Part shown: positions 33,697-42,554 of the stretch, piece by piece
How positions within the stretch are numbered: the stretch's first letter is position 1
How the letters are laid out: each line of letters begins with the position of its first letter
Assembly: GCF_013041615.1 (NCBI RefSeq)
Contig: NZ_JABEPQ010000001.1
Location: forward strand, 186,001 to 250,000
From: Knoellia koreensis
GTDB lineage: Bacteria; Actinomycetota; Actinomycetes; Actinomycetales; Dermatophilaceae
Direction of reading: 5' to 3'
DNA length: 64,000 nucleotides
The notes under the pieces: generated by a model
What the model was told of the DNA's origin: nothing
The model's input: only the letters and a program-made list of their open reading frames with translations
Database searches by the model: none
Made by a program: the position numbers and the translations under genes

Positions 33697-34251
33697 GTGA
33701 CCGACCCGCTGGACCCGTCAGCCACCGCGCCCACCGTTGCGACGGGTCCCGTCGCGCCGAGCACACCCGACGTCACGCTCTTCGGTGACGGAGGACTCGA
33801 CTGGCGCCCCGTGTCGCCGAAGCTGGCGACCGCCCGCTTCGTCGTGCTCGGCTGCGTCGCCGTGCTCCCGCTCCTCGGGGCGCTCGCGCTGGCGATCTTC
33901 GTGAGCGCGTGGCTGTGGCTCGCCGTGGCGTTCGTCGTGGTCGTCGTGGGCTGGGTCGCGTGGGTGATCGGCCGGCAGGTGCCGATGATCAGCTGGGCCG
34001 AGACGGCCGAGGAGCTCGTGATCCGCAAGGGCCGGCTGTTCCGCACCGTCGTGAGCGTGCCCTACGGCCGGTTGCAGTTCGTCGACGTCCAATCCGGCCC
34101 GCTGGCGCGGAAGTTCGGCATGGCCACCGTCGAGCTGCACACGGCATCGCCGGAGAGCGGCGGGCAGATCCCGGGACTGCCCACAGAGGTGGCCGAGCAG
34201 CTGCGCGAGCGGCTGGCCGCGCGGGGTGAGTCGCAGCGGGCCGGCCTGTGA
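33697..34251 (+). CDS. Bacterial PH-domain membrane protein, YdbS-like
   Basis: A 184-residue protein with two membrane helices (about residues 45-68 and 70-92) followed by a bacterial PH domain (bPH2/DUF304) beginning MISWAETAEELVIRKGRLFRTVVSVPYGRLQFVDV. In Bacillus subtilis YdbS and YdbT act together in envelope protection. The stop overlaps the YdbT-like start by 4 bp. Confidence 0.86.
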   Translation: MTDPLDPSATAPTVATGPVAPSTPDVTLFGDGGLDWRPVSPKLATARFVVLGCVAVLPLLGALALAIFVSAWLWLAVAFVVVVVGWVAWVIGRQVPMISWAETAEELVIRKGRLFRTVVSVPYGRLQFVDVQSGPLARKFGMATVELHTASPESGGQIPGLPTEVAEQLRERLAARGESQRAGL

Positions 34252-35699
34252 CCGACACGCCAGAGTCGACCGCGCCGCCAGAGCCGCACGATGGCGGCCA
34301 GCCGTGGCAGCGGCTGCACCCGTTGTCTCCGTTGCTGCGTGGCGGCATCGCGTTCGTGGCGGTGCTCGCCTACGTCCTGTCCCAGCAGCTCGACACGATC
34401 TTCGGTGCCGAGCGCGAGGACCCGACCTTCGGGCACCTGTGGTGGGCGGTGCTGGCCGTCGTCGTGGTCCTGCTGCTCATCGTCGCCGGGGCGTGGGTGT
34501 CGTGGCGCTTCTCCCGCTTCCGCCTGACCCCGACGCTCATCGAGCTGCGCACCGGGTTCGTCTTCCGCCAGCACCGGCAGGTGCGGTTCGACCGCATCCA
34601 GGCCGTGGACATCGGACGTCCTTTGCTGGCAAGGCTTTTCGGCTTGTCCGAGGTGGTCGTGCAGTCAGCTGGCGGCAAGGACTCCAACCTCAAGCTGTCC
34701 TACCTCACCGACGCGGCGGCCCAGCGGATGCGTGAGGAGCTCATCGAGCTCGCACGCCACAGTGACGAGGAGGCGCCGCACCGGCGCGCGGCCGGCGACG
34801 CGGCATACGCGGGCTCGTCGCAGACGACCACGCTGACCCAGCCGGCCGACGACCACGCGACCCAGGTGCTCGCGGTGCCCAACTCACGCATCGTGCAGTC
34901 GATCCTCTACAGCGGGCCTGCGCTGACCTTCCTTCTCGCGGCGCCCGCGCTGGTCGTCTCCCTCGTCCTCGGAGCCCCCGGCATGGTCGCCTGGCTCGGT
35001 CCGATGACGCTTGCGATCGGCGGCGGGTTGCTCAAGCGGCTCACGAAGGAGGCGAATTTCCAGCTCCTCCACGAGGGCGACCGGCTGCGAATCCGCCACG
35101 GCCTCACCGACATCCGCACGACGACAGTGCCCTTGCACCGCATCCAGGCGATCGAGGTGAGCCAGTCGCTGCCGTGGCGGTTCCCGGGGTGGTGGCGCAT
35201 CCAGGTCAACGTCGCAGGCGTGGGCGGCAGCGATGACGACGACACGGAGAACGTGCTGCTGCCCGTGGGTCGCATGGACGAGGCGCTGCGGGTGCTGACA
35301 TTGGTTCGCCTGGACCTGCCGGAGGAGGCGGCCGTCGCGGCGATGACGGGGGAGGGTCCTCACGGTGGCTTCGTGACCGCGAGCGAACGAGCCAAGCCGT
35401 TCGACCCGCTCAGCTGGCGACGGCGCGGGTATGCCGCCCTCCCGGACGAGGTCGTGACGCGTCGGGGCGTCCTGTGGCGCTCGGTGCAGGTGGTGCCGCA
35501 CGCGCGCATCCAGTCGCTCACCATCTCGCAGGGGCCGTGGGAGCGCCGCCGGGGCGTGGCCTCGGTCAAGCTGGTGTCCACACCGGGTCCGGTCGGGCCC
35601 GCGGTCGAGCACCTCGACGTCGAGGAGGCGCTGCGCCTCCTCGACGAGCAGGTGGTGCGCTCCAGCGAGGCCCGTCGCCTCGCCGCCAGACCGGCCTGA
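34248..35699 (+). CDS. Bacterial PH-domain membrane protein, YdbT-like
   Basis: A 483-residue partner of the preceding protein with four membrane helices in two pairs and three bPH2 domains. The repeated motif is visible as RQVRFDRIQAVDIGRPLLAR, TTVPLHRIQAIEVSQSLPWR and VQVVPHARIQSLTISQGPWE. GTG start, 4-bp overlap. The repeats suggest an oligomeric membrane complex; the function in actinobacteria is unproven. Confidence 0.87.
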   Translation: MTDTPESTAPPEPHDGGQPWQRLHPLSPLLRGGIAFVAVLAYVLSQQLDTIFGAEREDPTFGHLWWAVLAVVVVLLLIVAGAWVSWRFSRFRLTPTLIELRTGFVFRQHRQVRFDRIQAVDIGRPLLARLFGLSEVVVQSAGGKDSNLKLSYLTDAAAQRMREELIELARHSDEEAPHRRAAGDAAYAGSSQTTTLTQPADDHATQVLAVPNSRIVQSILYSGPALTFLLAAPALVVSLVLGAPGMVAWLGPMTLAIGGGLLKRLTKEANFQLLHEGDRLRIRHGLTDIRTTTVPLHRIQAIEVSQSLPWRFPGWWRIQVNVAGVGGSDDDDTENVLLPVGRMDEALRVLTLVRLDLPEEAAVAAMTGEGPHGGFVTASERAKPFDPLSWRRRGYAALPDEVVTRRGVLWRSVQVVPHARIQSLTISQGPWERRRGVASVKLVSTPGPVGPAVEHLDVEEALRLLDEQVVRSSEARRLAARPA

Positions 35700-35789
35700 G
35701 CAGGGGATTCTTGGGCGACTCGGTTGAAAATCCCGCCGAGGCGCGGTGGACTGTCCCGCAACCGGTCCACGTGAGGGATGGAGAAGGGT

Positions 35790-36215
35790 GTGAGCACGCC
35801 AGCGCAGTCCGCGCTGCAGGCATCGGTGAGCCGACTGGGCATCACCGAGGGTCAGGTGGTGCAGGAGTTCGGCTACGACAGCGACGTGGACGACGACTTC
35901 CGGTTCGCACTCGAGGACCTCGTCGGCTCCGAGCTGGAGGACGAGGACTACGGCGACGTGGCCGACGCCGTCCTCATCTGGTGGCGGGACGACGACGGTG
36001 ACCTCGTCGACGCGGTGGTCGACGGGCTCACCAACCTCGCCGAGGGCGGGTCCATCGTGGTCCTGACACCCAAGTCCGGGCGCCCCGGACACGTGGACGC
36101 CAGCGACATCGAGGAGGCCGCGACCACGGCCGGCCTGCACACCTCCGGCGCCGTCAACGCCTGCGAGGACTGGACGGCGACCCGGCTGGTCGCTCCCAAG
36201 TCGGCGCGGCGCTGA
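35790..36215 (+). CDS. DUF3052-family protein
   Basis: A 141-residue acidic protein of the actinobacteria-specific DUF3052 family (GQVVQEFGYDSDVDDDFRF, SELEDEDYGDVADAVLIWWR, IVVLTPKSGRPGHV, WTATRLVAPKSA). The function is unknown. The GTG at 35790 has GGAG six bases upstream and is preferred, but an in-frame ATG at 35778 is possible. Confidence 0.86.
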   Translation: MSTPAQSALQASVSRLGITEGQVVQEFGYDSDVDDDFRFALEDLVGSELEDEDYGDVADAVLIWWRDDDGDLVDAVVDGLTNLAEGGSIVVLTPKSGRPGHVDASDIEEAATTAGLHTSGAVNACEDWTATRLVAPKSARR

Positions 36216-36237
36216 CCGCACTGCCACACTGACCGAC

Positions 36238-36732
36238 ATGACCTCGCCCACCTCGACGACGCAGCCGAGCTCGCCCCTCGCCCCCGGCGACACCGCACCG
36301 GACTTCACGCTCAAGGACCAGAACGGCCAGGACACCTCGCTGGCGCAGTTCCGCGGCGACAAGAACGTCGTGCTCGTCTTCTACCCGTTCGCGTTCTCCG
36401 GCATCTGCACCGGCGAGCTGTGCGAGATCCGCGACAACCTCGGCGCCTTCGTCGACGCCGACGTCCAGGTGCTCGCCATCTCATGCGACCACATGTTCAG
36501 CCAGCGGGCGTGGGCCGACAAGGAGGGCTACTTCTTCCCGCTGCTGTCCGACTTCTGGCCGCACGGCGCGGTGTCGAGGGCCTTCGGGGTCTTCCACGAA
36601 AGCGCCGGGGCGCCCATCCGCGGCACCTTCCTGGTCGACCGTGACGGTGTCATCCGCTGGTCGCTCGTCAACGACATCGGCCAGGCGCGCGACTTCTCCG
36701 GCTACCACGAGGCGCTGGCCGCCCTGCGCTGA
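36238..36732 (+). CDS. Peroxiredoxin, AhpE-like
   Basis: A 164-residue thiol peroxidase. The peroxidatic Cys57 lies in the active-site pattern YPFAFSGICTGEL, with Cys62 nearby and the conserved Arg in the C-terminal PIRGTFLVDRDG region. The sequence resembles mycobacterial AhpE and BCP-type enzymes. The start follows a CACACT -10-like sequence by about ten bases, suggesting a nearly leaderless message. Confidence 0.92.
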   Translation: MTSPTSTTQPSSPLAPGDTAPDFTLKDQNGQDTSLAQFRGDKNVVLVFYPFAFSGICTGELCEIRDNLGAFVDADVQVLAISCDHMFSQRAWADKEGYFFPLLSDFWPHGAVSRAFGVFHESAGAPIRGTFLVDRDGVIRWSLVNDIGQARDFSGYHEALAALR

Positions 36733-36756
36733 GCCGTCCACTACGCTCGGGCACCG

Positions 36757-36829
36757 GGGCCTGTAGCTCAGTTGGTAGAGCGCCACGTTTACACCGTGGA
36801 TGTCGTCGGTTCGAGCCCGGCCGGGCCCA
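36757..36829 (+). tRNA. tRNA-Val (anticodon TAC)
   Basis: Acceptor GGGCCTG pairs with CGGGCCC, a D-arm follows, the anticodon stem CCACG/CGTGG encloses TTTACAC with anticodon TAC at 36810-36812 by loop position (bases 36790-36792), and the T-loop is TTCGAGC. The discriminator is A36829; CCA is not encoded. The Nif3 start codon begins two bases later. Confidence 0.93.
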
Positions 36830-36830
36830 C

Positions 36831-37697
36831 GTGCGACAGCTGAATCTCGGTGACGTGGTCCGCGCCCTCGACGGGCTCTACCCGCCTGACACGGCGCAGT
36901 CGTGGGACCGGGTCGGGCTGGTCACGGGCGACCCCACCCAGCCCGTGACCCGCATCCACTTCGCGGTCGACCCCACGATGGCGGTCGTCGAGGAGGCGCG
37001 CGCGCTCGGCGCGGACCTCCTGGTGACCCATCACCCGCTGCTGCTGCGCGGCATACACGGGGTCGCCACGACGACGGCCAAGGGGGCGACCGTCACCTCG
37101 CTCATCGTCGGAGACGTCGCGCTCTACGTCGCCCACACCAACGCCGACGTCGCTGACCCGGGCGTCAACGACGCGCTCGCGGCCGCGTGCGGGCTCACCG
37201 ACGTGGGGCCGCTCGCCGAGGTCGAGGGCCAGCCCCTCGGCCGGCTCGGGCGGCTGCCGTCCCCCATGACACTGGCGGAGTTCACCCAGGCCCTGTATGC
37301 CGCGTTGCCGGCTGCCGCGGGTGGCCTGCGGGTCGCCGGGCCGCCGGACGCGAGCGTGGAGACCGTGGCGGTCATGGGCGGGGCGGGGGACGACATGTTC
37401 GAGCACGTCCGCGCGTCCGGGGCCGACGTCTACGTCACCGCCGACCTGCGCCACCACCCGGTGCTCGAGGCGCGCGAGGAGGCGCGCGGAGGCACGCCCT
37501 ACCTCGTCGACGCCGGTCACTGGGCGACCGAGTCGCTGTGGCTGGAGGGTGCGGCGCAGCGGGTGGTCGACGCCCTTGCTGGGCAGGGCCACGACGCCTC
37601 TACAGTGGACACCCACATCAGCACACTGCGCACCGACCCGTGGGACTTCGTGGTCGGTGCCGAGCCCGCGCCAAGCGCTCCCGGAGGTACGTCCTGA
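36831..37697 (+). CDS. Nif3-like dinuclear metal-centre protein
   Basis: A 288-residue NIF3/YqfO-family protein, expected to form a toroidal hexamer with two metals per subunit. Metal ligands are visible in LLVTHHPLLLRG (His-His) and the late DAGHWATES with the following Glu. It matches the family N-terminus (LNLGDVVRALDGLYPPDTAQSWDRVGLV), so the start must be the GTG at 36831 directly after tRNA-Val. It precedes the zinc-ribbon protein, a conserved actinobacterial order. Confidence 0.92.
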   Translation: MRQLNLGDVVRALDGLYPPDTAQSWDRVGLVTGDPTQPVTRIHFAVDPTMAVVEEARALGADLLVTHHPLLLRGIHGVATTTAKGATVTSLIVGDVALYVAHTNADVADPGVNDALAAACGLTDVGPLAEVEGQPLGRLGRLPSPMTLAEFTQALYAALPAAAGGLRVAGPPDASVETVAVMGGAGDDMFEHVRASGADVYVTADLRHHPVLEAREEARGGTPYLVDAGHWATESLWLEGAAQRVVDALAGQGHDASTVDTHISTLRTDPWDFVVGAEPAPSAPGGTS

Positions 37698-38434
37698 ACG
37701 CCGACCCGTCCCGTCAGCTGCGACTGCTCGACCTGCAGGCGATCGACACCCGGCTCGACCAGCTGGCCCACGCCCGCAAGACGCTCCCGGAGCACGCGCA
37801 GGTTGCCGAGCTGCAGACCAAGGCCGACGGCGTCGACGGGCTGCTGGTGCGGGCGCGCACCGAGCTCGGTGACGTCCAGCGTGAGGTGGCCAAGGCCGAG
37901 GCGGACGTCCAGCTCGTGCGTGACCGCGCCGCCCGCGACCAGGCCCGGCTCGACTCGGGCACCGGGTCGGCCAAGGACCTCACCGCGCTGCAGCACGAGC
38001 TCACCTCGCTCGCGCGCCGCCAGTCCGAGCTCGAGGACGTCGAGCTCGAGGTGATGGAGCGGGCCGAGGAGGCCGAGTCGGCCGCCACCCAGCTCGAGGC
38101 GCAGCAGGCCGAGATCCGGCGCCAGCTCACGGCTGCCACCGCCGCCCGCGACACGGCGCTCGCCAAGCTCGCGCAGGAGGAGGAGCAGGTGGCGGCGCAG
38201 CGGGCCGGCACGGCGTCCCAGGTCGGGGACGACCTCCTTGCCCTGTACGAGAAGATCCGCGAGAGCAGCGGCGGCCTCGGAGCCGCAGCGATCCGGCAGC
38301 GGCGGTGCGGTGGGTGCCAGCTCGAGCTCAACGCGGTCGACGTGGCGCGCATCAAGGCGGCCCCCGCCGACGAGGTGCTGCGCTGCGAGGAGTGCCGTCG
38401 CATCCAGGTCCGCACGCCCGAGTCGGGCCTCTGA
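37694..38434 (+). CDS. C4-type zinc-ribbon coiled-coil protein
   Basis: A 246-residue protein of the CT398-like (DUF164) family: a long antiparallel coiled coil (about residues 15-190) and a C-terminal zinc ribbon (CGGC and CEEC). Family members start with a sequence like xADPxxQLRLLDLQAIDTRLDQL. Here the only codon that fits is CTG at 37694, overlapping the Nif3 stop (CTGA) with GGAGG seven bases upstream. The next ATG/GTG/TTG in frame would delete over 50 residues. Confidence 0.88.
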   Translation: MNADPSRQLRLLDLQAIDTRLDQLAHARKTLPEHAQVAELQTKADGVDGLLVRARTELGDVQREVAKAEADVQLVRDRAARDQARLDSGTGSAKDLTALQHELTSLARRQSELEDVELEVMERAEEAESAATQLEAQQAEIRRQLTAATAARDTALAKLAQEEEQVAAQRAGTASQVGDDLLALYEKIRESSGGLGAAAIRQRRCGGCQLELNAVDVARIKAAPADEVLRCEECRRIQVRTPESGL

Positions 38435-38439
38435 CCGGC

Positions 38440-39555
38440 ATGGGGCGAGCGCTCGTCGTCGAGGCCGACGGCGGTTCGCGCGGCAACCCCGGCGTCGCCG
38501 GCTGGGGTGCGGTGGTGCGCGATCCGGCCACGGGCTCGGTGCTGTGGGAGGGCGCCGCACCGCTGGGCAAGGCGTCGAACAACGTCGCGGAGTACTCGGG
38601 TCTGATCGCGGGCCTGCGCGCTGCCCAGCGCATCGACGCCTGCGCCGACGTCGAGGTGCGGATGGACTCCAAGCTCGTCGTCGAGCAGATGTCCGGCCGA
38701 TGGAAGATCAAGCACGAGGACATGCGCCGGCTGGCGCTCGAGGCCCGTGACGTGGCCGCCGACCTGGGCGACGCCGGCGGCTCCGTGACCTACACGTGGA
38801 TCCCGCGCGAGAAGAACAAGGCAGCGGACGCGCTCTCCAACGACGGGATGGACGGCCGCACCATCGACCGGATGGTCGGTGCCGACGAGGCCGTCGAGGA
38901 GGTCGTCGACCCCGGTCCGGCCACCGCGCCCCCTCCCGGTGGCCGTGGTGCGGTGACCCGGGTGGTGCTGGTCCGCCACGGCGTCACCGACTTCACCGAC
39001 GAGGGCCGGCTCGACGGCCGGGGCGGTGCGGACCCGTCGCTCAACGAGACCGGCCGCCGGCAGGCCCACGCTGCCGGCCGCGCCCTGGCCCACCTGCTGG
39101 GTGGCGCCCCGGCCCGCGTCGTCACGTCGTCACTGGCCCGCGCGGTCGAGACCGGCGCGGCGGTCGCCGAGGCGATCGGCGCGACGCCCGAGGTAGACCG
39201 TGACTGGGACGAGCAGGACTTCGGCGACTGGGACGGCGCGTCGGTTCACGACCTCGCCCGCGACGCGGAGGAGGACCTGCGCGCCCTGCGGGAGGACCCG
39301 GCATACGCCCGCCCCGGCGGGGAGACCCACGCCCAGCTGGCCGCGCGGGTCCTGGCGGCCTACGCCCGGGTGGTGGGGGCCGGCGGGACCACCGTCGTGG
39401 TCTGCCACCGCAAGCCGATCATGGTGGTGCTGGCCGACGTCCTCGGCATCCCGCACGACAAGGTCTGGCGGCTCGCGGCCGCGCCCGGCTCGCTCACCGC
39501 GCTGGAGGTCTGGGAGGACGGCACCGTCTCGGTGGCGTTCACCAACCGCACCTGA
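38440..39555 (+). CDS. Bifunctional RNase H / acid phosphatase
   Basis: A 371-residue fusion like mycobacterial Rv2228c. The N-terminal RNase HI domain (1-140) has the acidic motif VEADGGSRGNPG, the NNVAEYSGLIAGL glutamate and RMDSKLVVEQM. The C-terminal histidine-phosphatase domain (about 170-371) has VVLVRHGVTDFT (catalytic His in RHG) and VVVCHRKPI. The second domain resembles CobC alpha-ribazole phosphatase. It removes RNA from RNA-DNA hybrids, with a possible cobalamin role. It starts 5 bp after the zinc-ribbon stop. Confidence 0.94.
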   Translation: MGRALVVEADGGSRGNPGVAGWGAVVRDPATGSVLWEGAAPLGKASNNVAEYSGLIAGLRAAQRIDACADVEVRMDSKLVVEQMSGRWKIKHEDMRRLALEARDVAADLGDAGGSVTYTWIPREKNKAADALSNDGMDGRTIDRMVGADEAVEEVVDPGPATAPPPGGRGAVTRVVLVRHGVTDFTDEGRLDGRGGADPSLNETGRRQAHAAGRALAHLLGGAPARVVTSSLARAVETGAAVAEAIGATPEVDRDWDEQDFGDWDGASVHDLARDAEEDLRALREDPAYARPGGETHAQLAARVLAAYARVVGAGGTTVVVCHRKPIMVVLADVLGIPHDKVWRLAAAPGSLTALEVWEDGTVSVAFTNRT

Positions 39556-39623
39556 CGAGACCGAGGTGTCCACTGCATGACCCGACCGTCTCGGCATGTG
39601 GCCGAGCGTCCTAACCTTGGCTC

Positions 39624-40037
39624 ATGACCTACGCAGGAGACGTGACGCCGCAGGACGCGTATGCCGCGCTCGTGGCCGACGAGGACGCCGTCCTCGTCGA
39701 CGTGCGGACCACGGCGGAGTGGAGCTACGTCGGGCTGCCCGACCTGTCCGGTGTCGGCAAGCGGGTCGTGTGCGTCGAGTGGCAACGGTTCCCCGACGGC
39801 GCCGTCAACGGCGACTTCGTCGACCAGCTCCAGGACGTCGGTCTGCCCGACGGCGCACCCATCTACTTCCTGTGCCGATCGGGCGTGCGGTCGGTCGCGG
39901 CCGCGGAGGCGGCCACCGCGGCCGGTCTCGGCCCGGCATACAACGTCCTCGACGGGTTCGAGGGGCCGCACGACGACCAGGGGCACCGGTCCGTGGCCGG
40001 CTGGAAGAACAGCGACCTCCCGTGGCGACAAGGTTGA
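39624..40037 (+). CDS. Rhodanese-like sulfurtransferase
   Basis: A 137-residue single-domain rhodanese with the active Cys84 in YFLCRSGVRS and the LVDVRTTAEW start motif. Placed 13 bp upstream of metZ, a pairing widespread in actinobacteria, it probably handles sulfur for O-succinylhomoserine sulfhydrylation. A TAACCT -10-like element ends about nine bases before the ATG. Confidence 0.9.
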   Translation: MTYAGDVTPQDAYAALVADEDAVLVDVRTTAEWSYVGLPDLSGVGKRVVCVEWQRFPDGAVNGDFVDQLQDVGLPDGAPIYFLCRSGVRSVAAAEAATAAGLGPAYNVLDGFEGPHDDQGHRSVAGWKNSDLPWRQG

Positions 40038-40050
40038 GTGAGGCACTTCC

Positions 40051-41247
40051 ATGAGCGCAGAGTCCTTGTCCAGCAAGGGATTTCGGCCTGACACCATCGC
40101 CGTTCGCGGCGGCCTCGAGCGCAGCAACTTCGACGAGACGGCCGAGGCGCTGTTCCTGACCTCGGGGTTCGTCTACGACAGCGCCGAGCAGGCCGAGGCG
40201 GCGTTCAAGGACGAGGTCGAGCACTTCATCTACAGCCGCTACGGCAACCCGACCGTGACGATGTTCGAGCGGCGGCTGGCCGAGCTCGAGGGGGCCCCGG
40301 CCTGCTTCGCGACGGCGTCGGGGATGTCGGCGGTCTTCGTGGCTCTGGCCGCGCTGCTGGGTCAGGGTGATCGCGTCGTCGCGTCGCGCGGGCTGTTCGG
40401 GTCGTGCTTCGTCATCCTCGACGAGATCCTGCCGCGCTGGGGCGTGGAGACTGTCTTCGTCGACGGGCCTGACCTCGAGCAGTGGCGGGCCGCGTTGTCC
40501 GAGCCCACTCAGGCGGTCTTCTTCGAGACCCCCAGCAACCCGATGCAGGAGCTCGTCGACATGCGGGCGGTGAGCGACCTCGCACACGCAGCCGGGGCGC
40601 AGGTGGTCGTGGACAACGTGTTCGGCACCCCGGTGTTCTCCAAGCCGTTCGAGCACGGCGCCGACGTCGTCGTCTACTCCGCAACCAAGCACATCGACGG
40701 CCAGGGCCGCACCCTCGGCGGGGCGGTACTCGGGTCGAGCGAGTTCATCGACGGCCCGGTGAAGAACCTCATGCGGCACACCGGCCCCTCCATGTCGCCG
40801 TTCAACGCGTGGGTCCTCGTCAAGGGCCTCGAGACACTGTCGCTGCGGGTTCGAGCCCAGGCAACCACCGCGCTGACGGTCGCGCGGGCACTGGAGGAGC
40901 ACCCCAACGTCACCAAGGTCCTCTACCCGTGGCTCGAGTCCCACCCGCAGCATGACCTCGCCACCGCGCAGATGCTCGGCGGCGGCACGGTCGTCACCTT
41001 CGAACTCGACGGGGGCAAGGACGAGGCGTTCGCCTTCGTCAACGCCCTGCAGATCGTCGACATCAGCAACAACCTCGGTGATGCCAAGTCGATGGTGACT
41101 CACCCCGCCACGACCACGCACCGCCGGCTCACGCCCGAGGCGCGCGCGGCGGTCGGCATCACCGACGGCACGGTGCGCATCTCGGTCGGCCTCGAGGACG
41201 CCGACGACCTCGTGGCCGACCTGCAGCAAGCGCTCGAGCGGCTCTGA
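40051..41247 (+). CDS. metZ: O-succinylhomoserine sulfhydrylase
   Basis: A 398-residue PLP enzyme of the Cys/Met metabolism family that makes homocysteine from O-succinylhomoserine and sulfide. The PLP lysine is Lys213 in VVYSATKHIDGQG. The phosphate-binding RYGNPT, FATASGMSAVF and EDADDLVADLQQAL motifs fit MetZ. It is coupled to the upstream rhodanese. Confidence 0.93.
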   Translation: MSAESLSSKGFRPDTIAVRGGLERSNFDETAEALFLTSGFVYDSAEQAEAAFKDEVEHFIYSRYGNPTVTMFERRLAELEGAPACFATASGMSAVFVALAALLGQGDRVVASRGLFGSCFVILDEILPRWGVETVFVDGPDLEQWRAALSEPTQAVFFETPSNPMQELVDMRAVSDLAHAAGAQVVVDNVFGTPVFSKPFEHGADVVVYSATKHIDGQGRTLGGAVLGSSEFIDGPVKNLMRHTGPSMSPFNAWVLVKGLETLSLRVRAQATTALTVARALEEHPNVTKVLYPWLESHPQHDLATAQMLGGGTVVTFELDGGKDEAFAFVNALQIVDISNNLGDAKSMVTHPATTTHRRLTPEARAAVGITDGTVRISVGLEDADDLVADLQQALERL

Positions 41248-41279
41248 GCGACCGGCGCGGTTAGGCTCTCGCGCCATGA

Positions 41280-42536
41280 GTGAGCACGACGGCGCACCCC
41301 ACCGAGCGCGACCTGGCGCACCACATGGTGCGGATGCAGGGGCGAAACCCGCGCGAGCACGGCCGGTCGGCCAGCCCGCTCGAGCTGTTCTTCGACCTGG
41401 TCTTCGTCATCGCCATCAGCACGGCGTCGGCGCAGCTCGCGCACGCCCTGGCCGAGGGTCACATCGGCAGCGGGGTGCTGGCGTTCGCCTTCTGCCTCTT
41501 CGCGATCATGTGGGCCTGGGTCAACTTCAGCTGGTTCGCCTCCGCCTTCGACACCGACGACTGGCTCTACCGCCTCACGACCATGCTCCAGATGGTCGGC
41601 GTGCTCATCCTGGCCATGGGCATCACGCCGATCTTCACCTCGATCGAGGAGGGCGGGCACCTCGACAACCGCATCCTCGTCGGCGGCTACGTCGTCATGC
41701 GGGTCGCCATGATCTTCCAGTGGTTGCGCGTGGCCAAGCAGGACCCCGAGCACCGCGACTGCGCCCTCACCTACGTCAAGTTCATCGCGGCCGCCCAGGT
41801 GGGCTGGGTGCTGCTGATCTTCCCCCACCTGTCGCTGGGCCTGACCCTCGCATGCATGCTGCCGCTCTACGCCCTGGAGTTCCTCGGTCCCGTGTTCGCC
41901 GAGCGCAAGGGCGAGGGCACCCCGTGGCACCCGCACCACATCGCCGAGCGCTACGGGCTGATCGTCATCATCGCCTTGGGCGAGTGCCTCATCGGCACCA
42001 TCGCGGCTCTCCAGTCGGTCGTGGAGGAACAGGGCTGGTCGTGGGAGGTGGCGGCCGTCGGCCTGGCCGGGATCGGGATCGCGTTCACCCTGTGGTGGAT
42101 CTACTTCGCCGTCCCCATGGGGGAGGGTCTGCACGCCAACCGCAGTCGGTCGTTCGTCTTCGGTTACGGACACATCATCATCGTCGCCGCGGTGGCCGCC
42201 ATCGGAGCCGGACTGCACGTGTGTGCCTACTACCTCGAGCACAAGTCGACGCTGTCGTCGACCGGCACACTGCTCACGGTCATCGTGCCCATGCTGGTCT
42301 TCTGGTTCATGCTCATCGCCATCTACACCGCGGTCATCGCCCGCGACCAGCTCCACGTGCGCGAGACGGTCGTCTTCGTCGCGATACTCGCCCTCGCGGT
42401 CGTCCTCGCCCAGGTCCATGTGGCGCTCACGATCTGCCTCCTGGTGGCGGCGTGTGCGCTCGTGCCCACCATCGTGACGGACGAACGGCTCGGGGTCAGG
42501 GAACGCGAGCAGGCCCTGCGGGACATCGAGTCCTGA
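41280..42536 (+). CDS. ltrA: Low-temperature-requirement A-like membrane protein
   Basis: A 418-residue polytopic protein of the LtrA family with the family start motif ASPLELFFDLVFVIAISTASAQ and about ten or more helices, including HHIAERYGLIVIIALGECLIG. The function is poorly known. The GTG at 41280 is in frame; an ATG at 41276 is out of frame. TTAGGCT about 15 bases upstream could be the -10. Confidence 0.92.
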   Translation: MSTTAHPTERDLAHHMVRMQGRNPREHGRSASPLELFFDLVFVIAISTASAQLAHALAEGHIGSGVLAFAFCLFAIMWAWVNFSWFASAFDTDDWLYRLTTMLQMVGVLILAMGITPIFTSIEEGGHLDNRILVGGYVVMRVAMIFQWLRVAKQDPEHRDCALTYVKFIAAAQVGWVLLIFPHLSLGLTLACMLPLYALEFLGPVFAERKGEGTPWHPHHIAERYGLIVIIALGECLIGTIAALQSVVEEQGWSWEVAAVGLAGIGIAFTLWWIYFAVPMGEGLHANRSRSFVFGYGHIIIVAAVAAIGAGLHVCAYYLEHKSTLSSTGTLLTVIVPMLVFWFMLIAIYTAVIARDQLHVRETVVFVAILALAVVLAQVHVALTICLLVAACALVPTIVTDERLGVREREQALRDIES

Positions 42537-42554
42537 GCCGCCCGCCGGTGCCCC

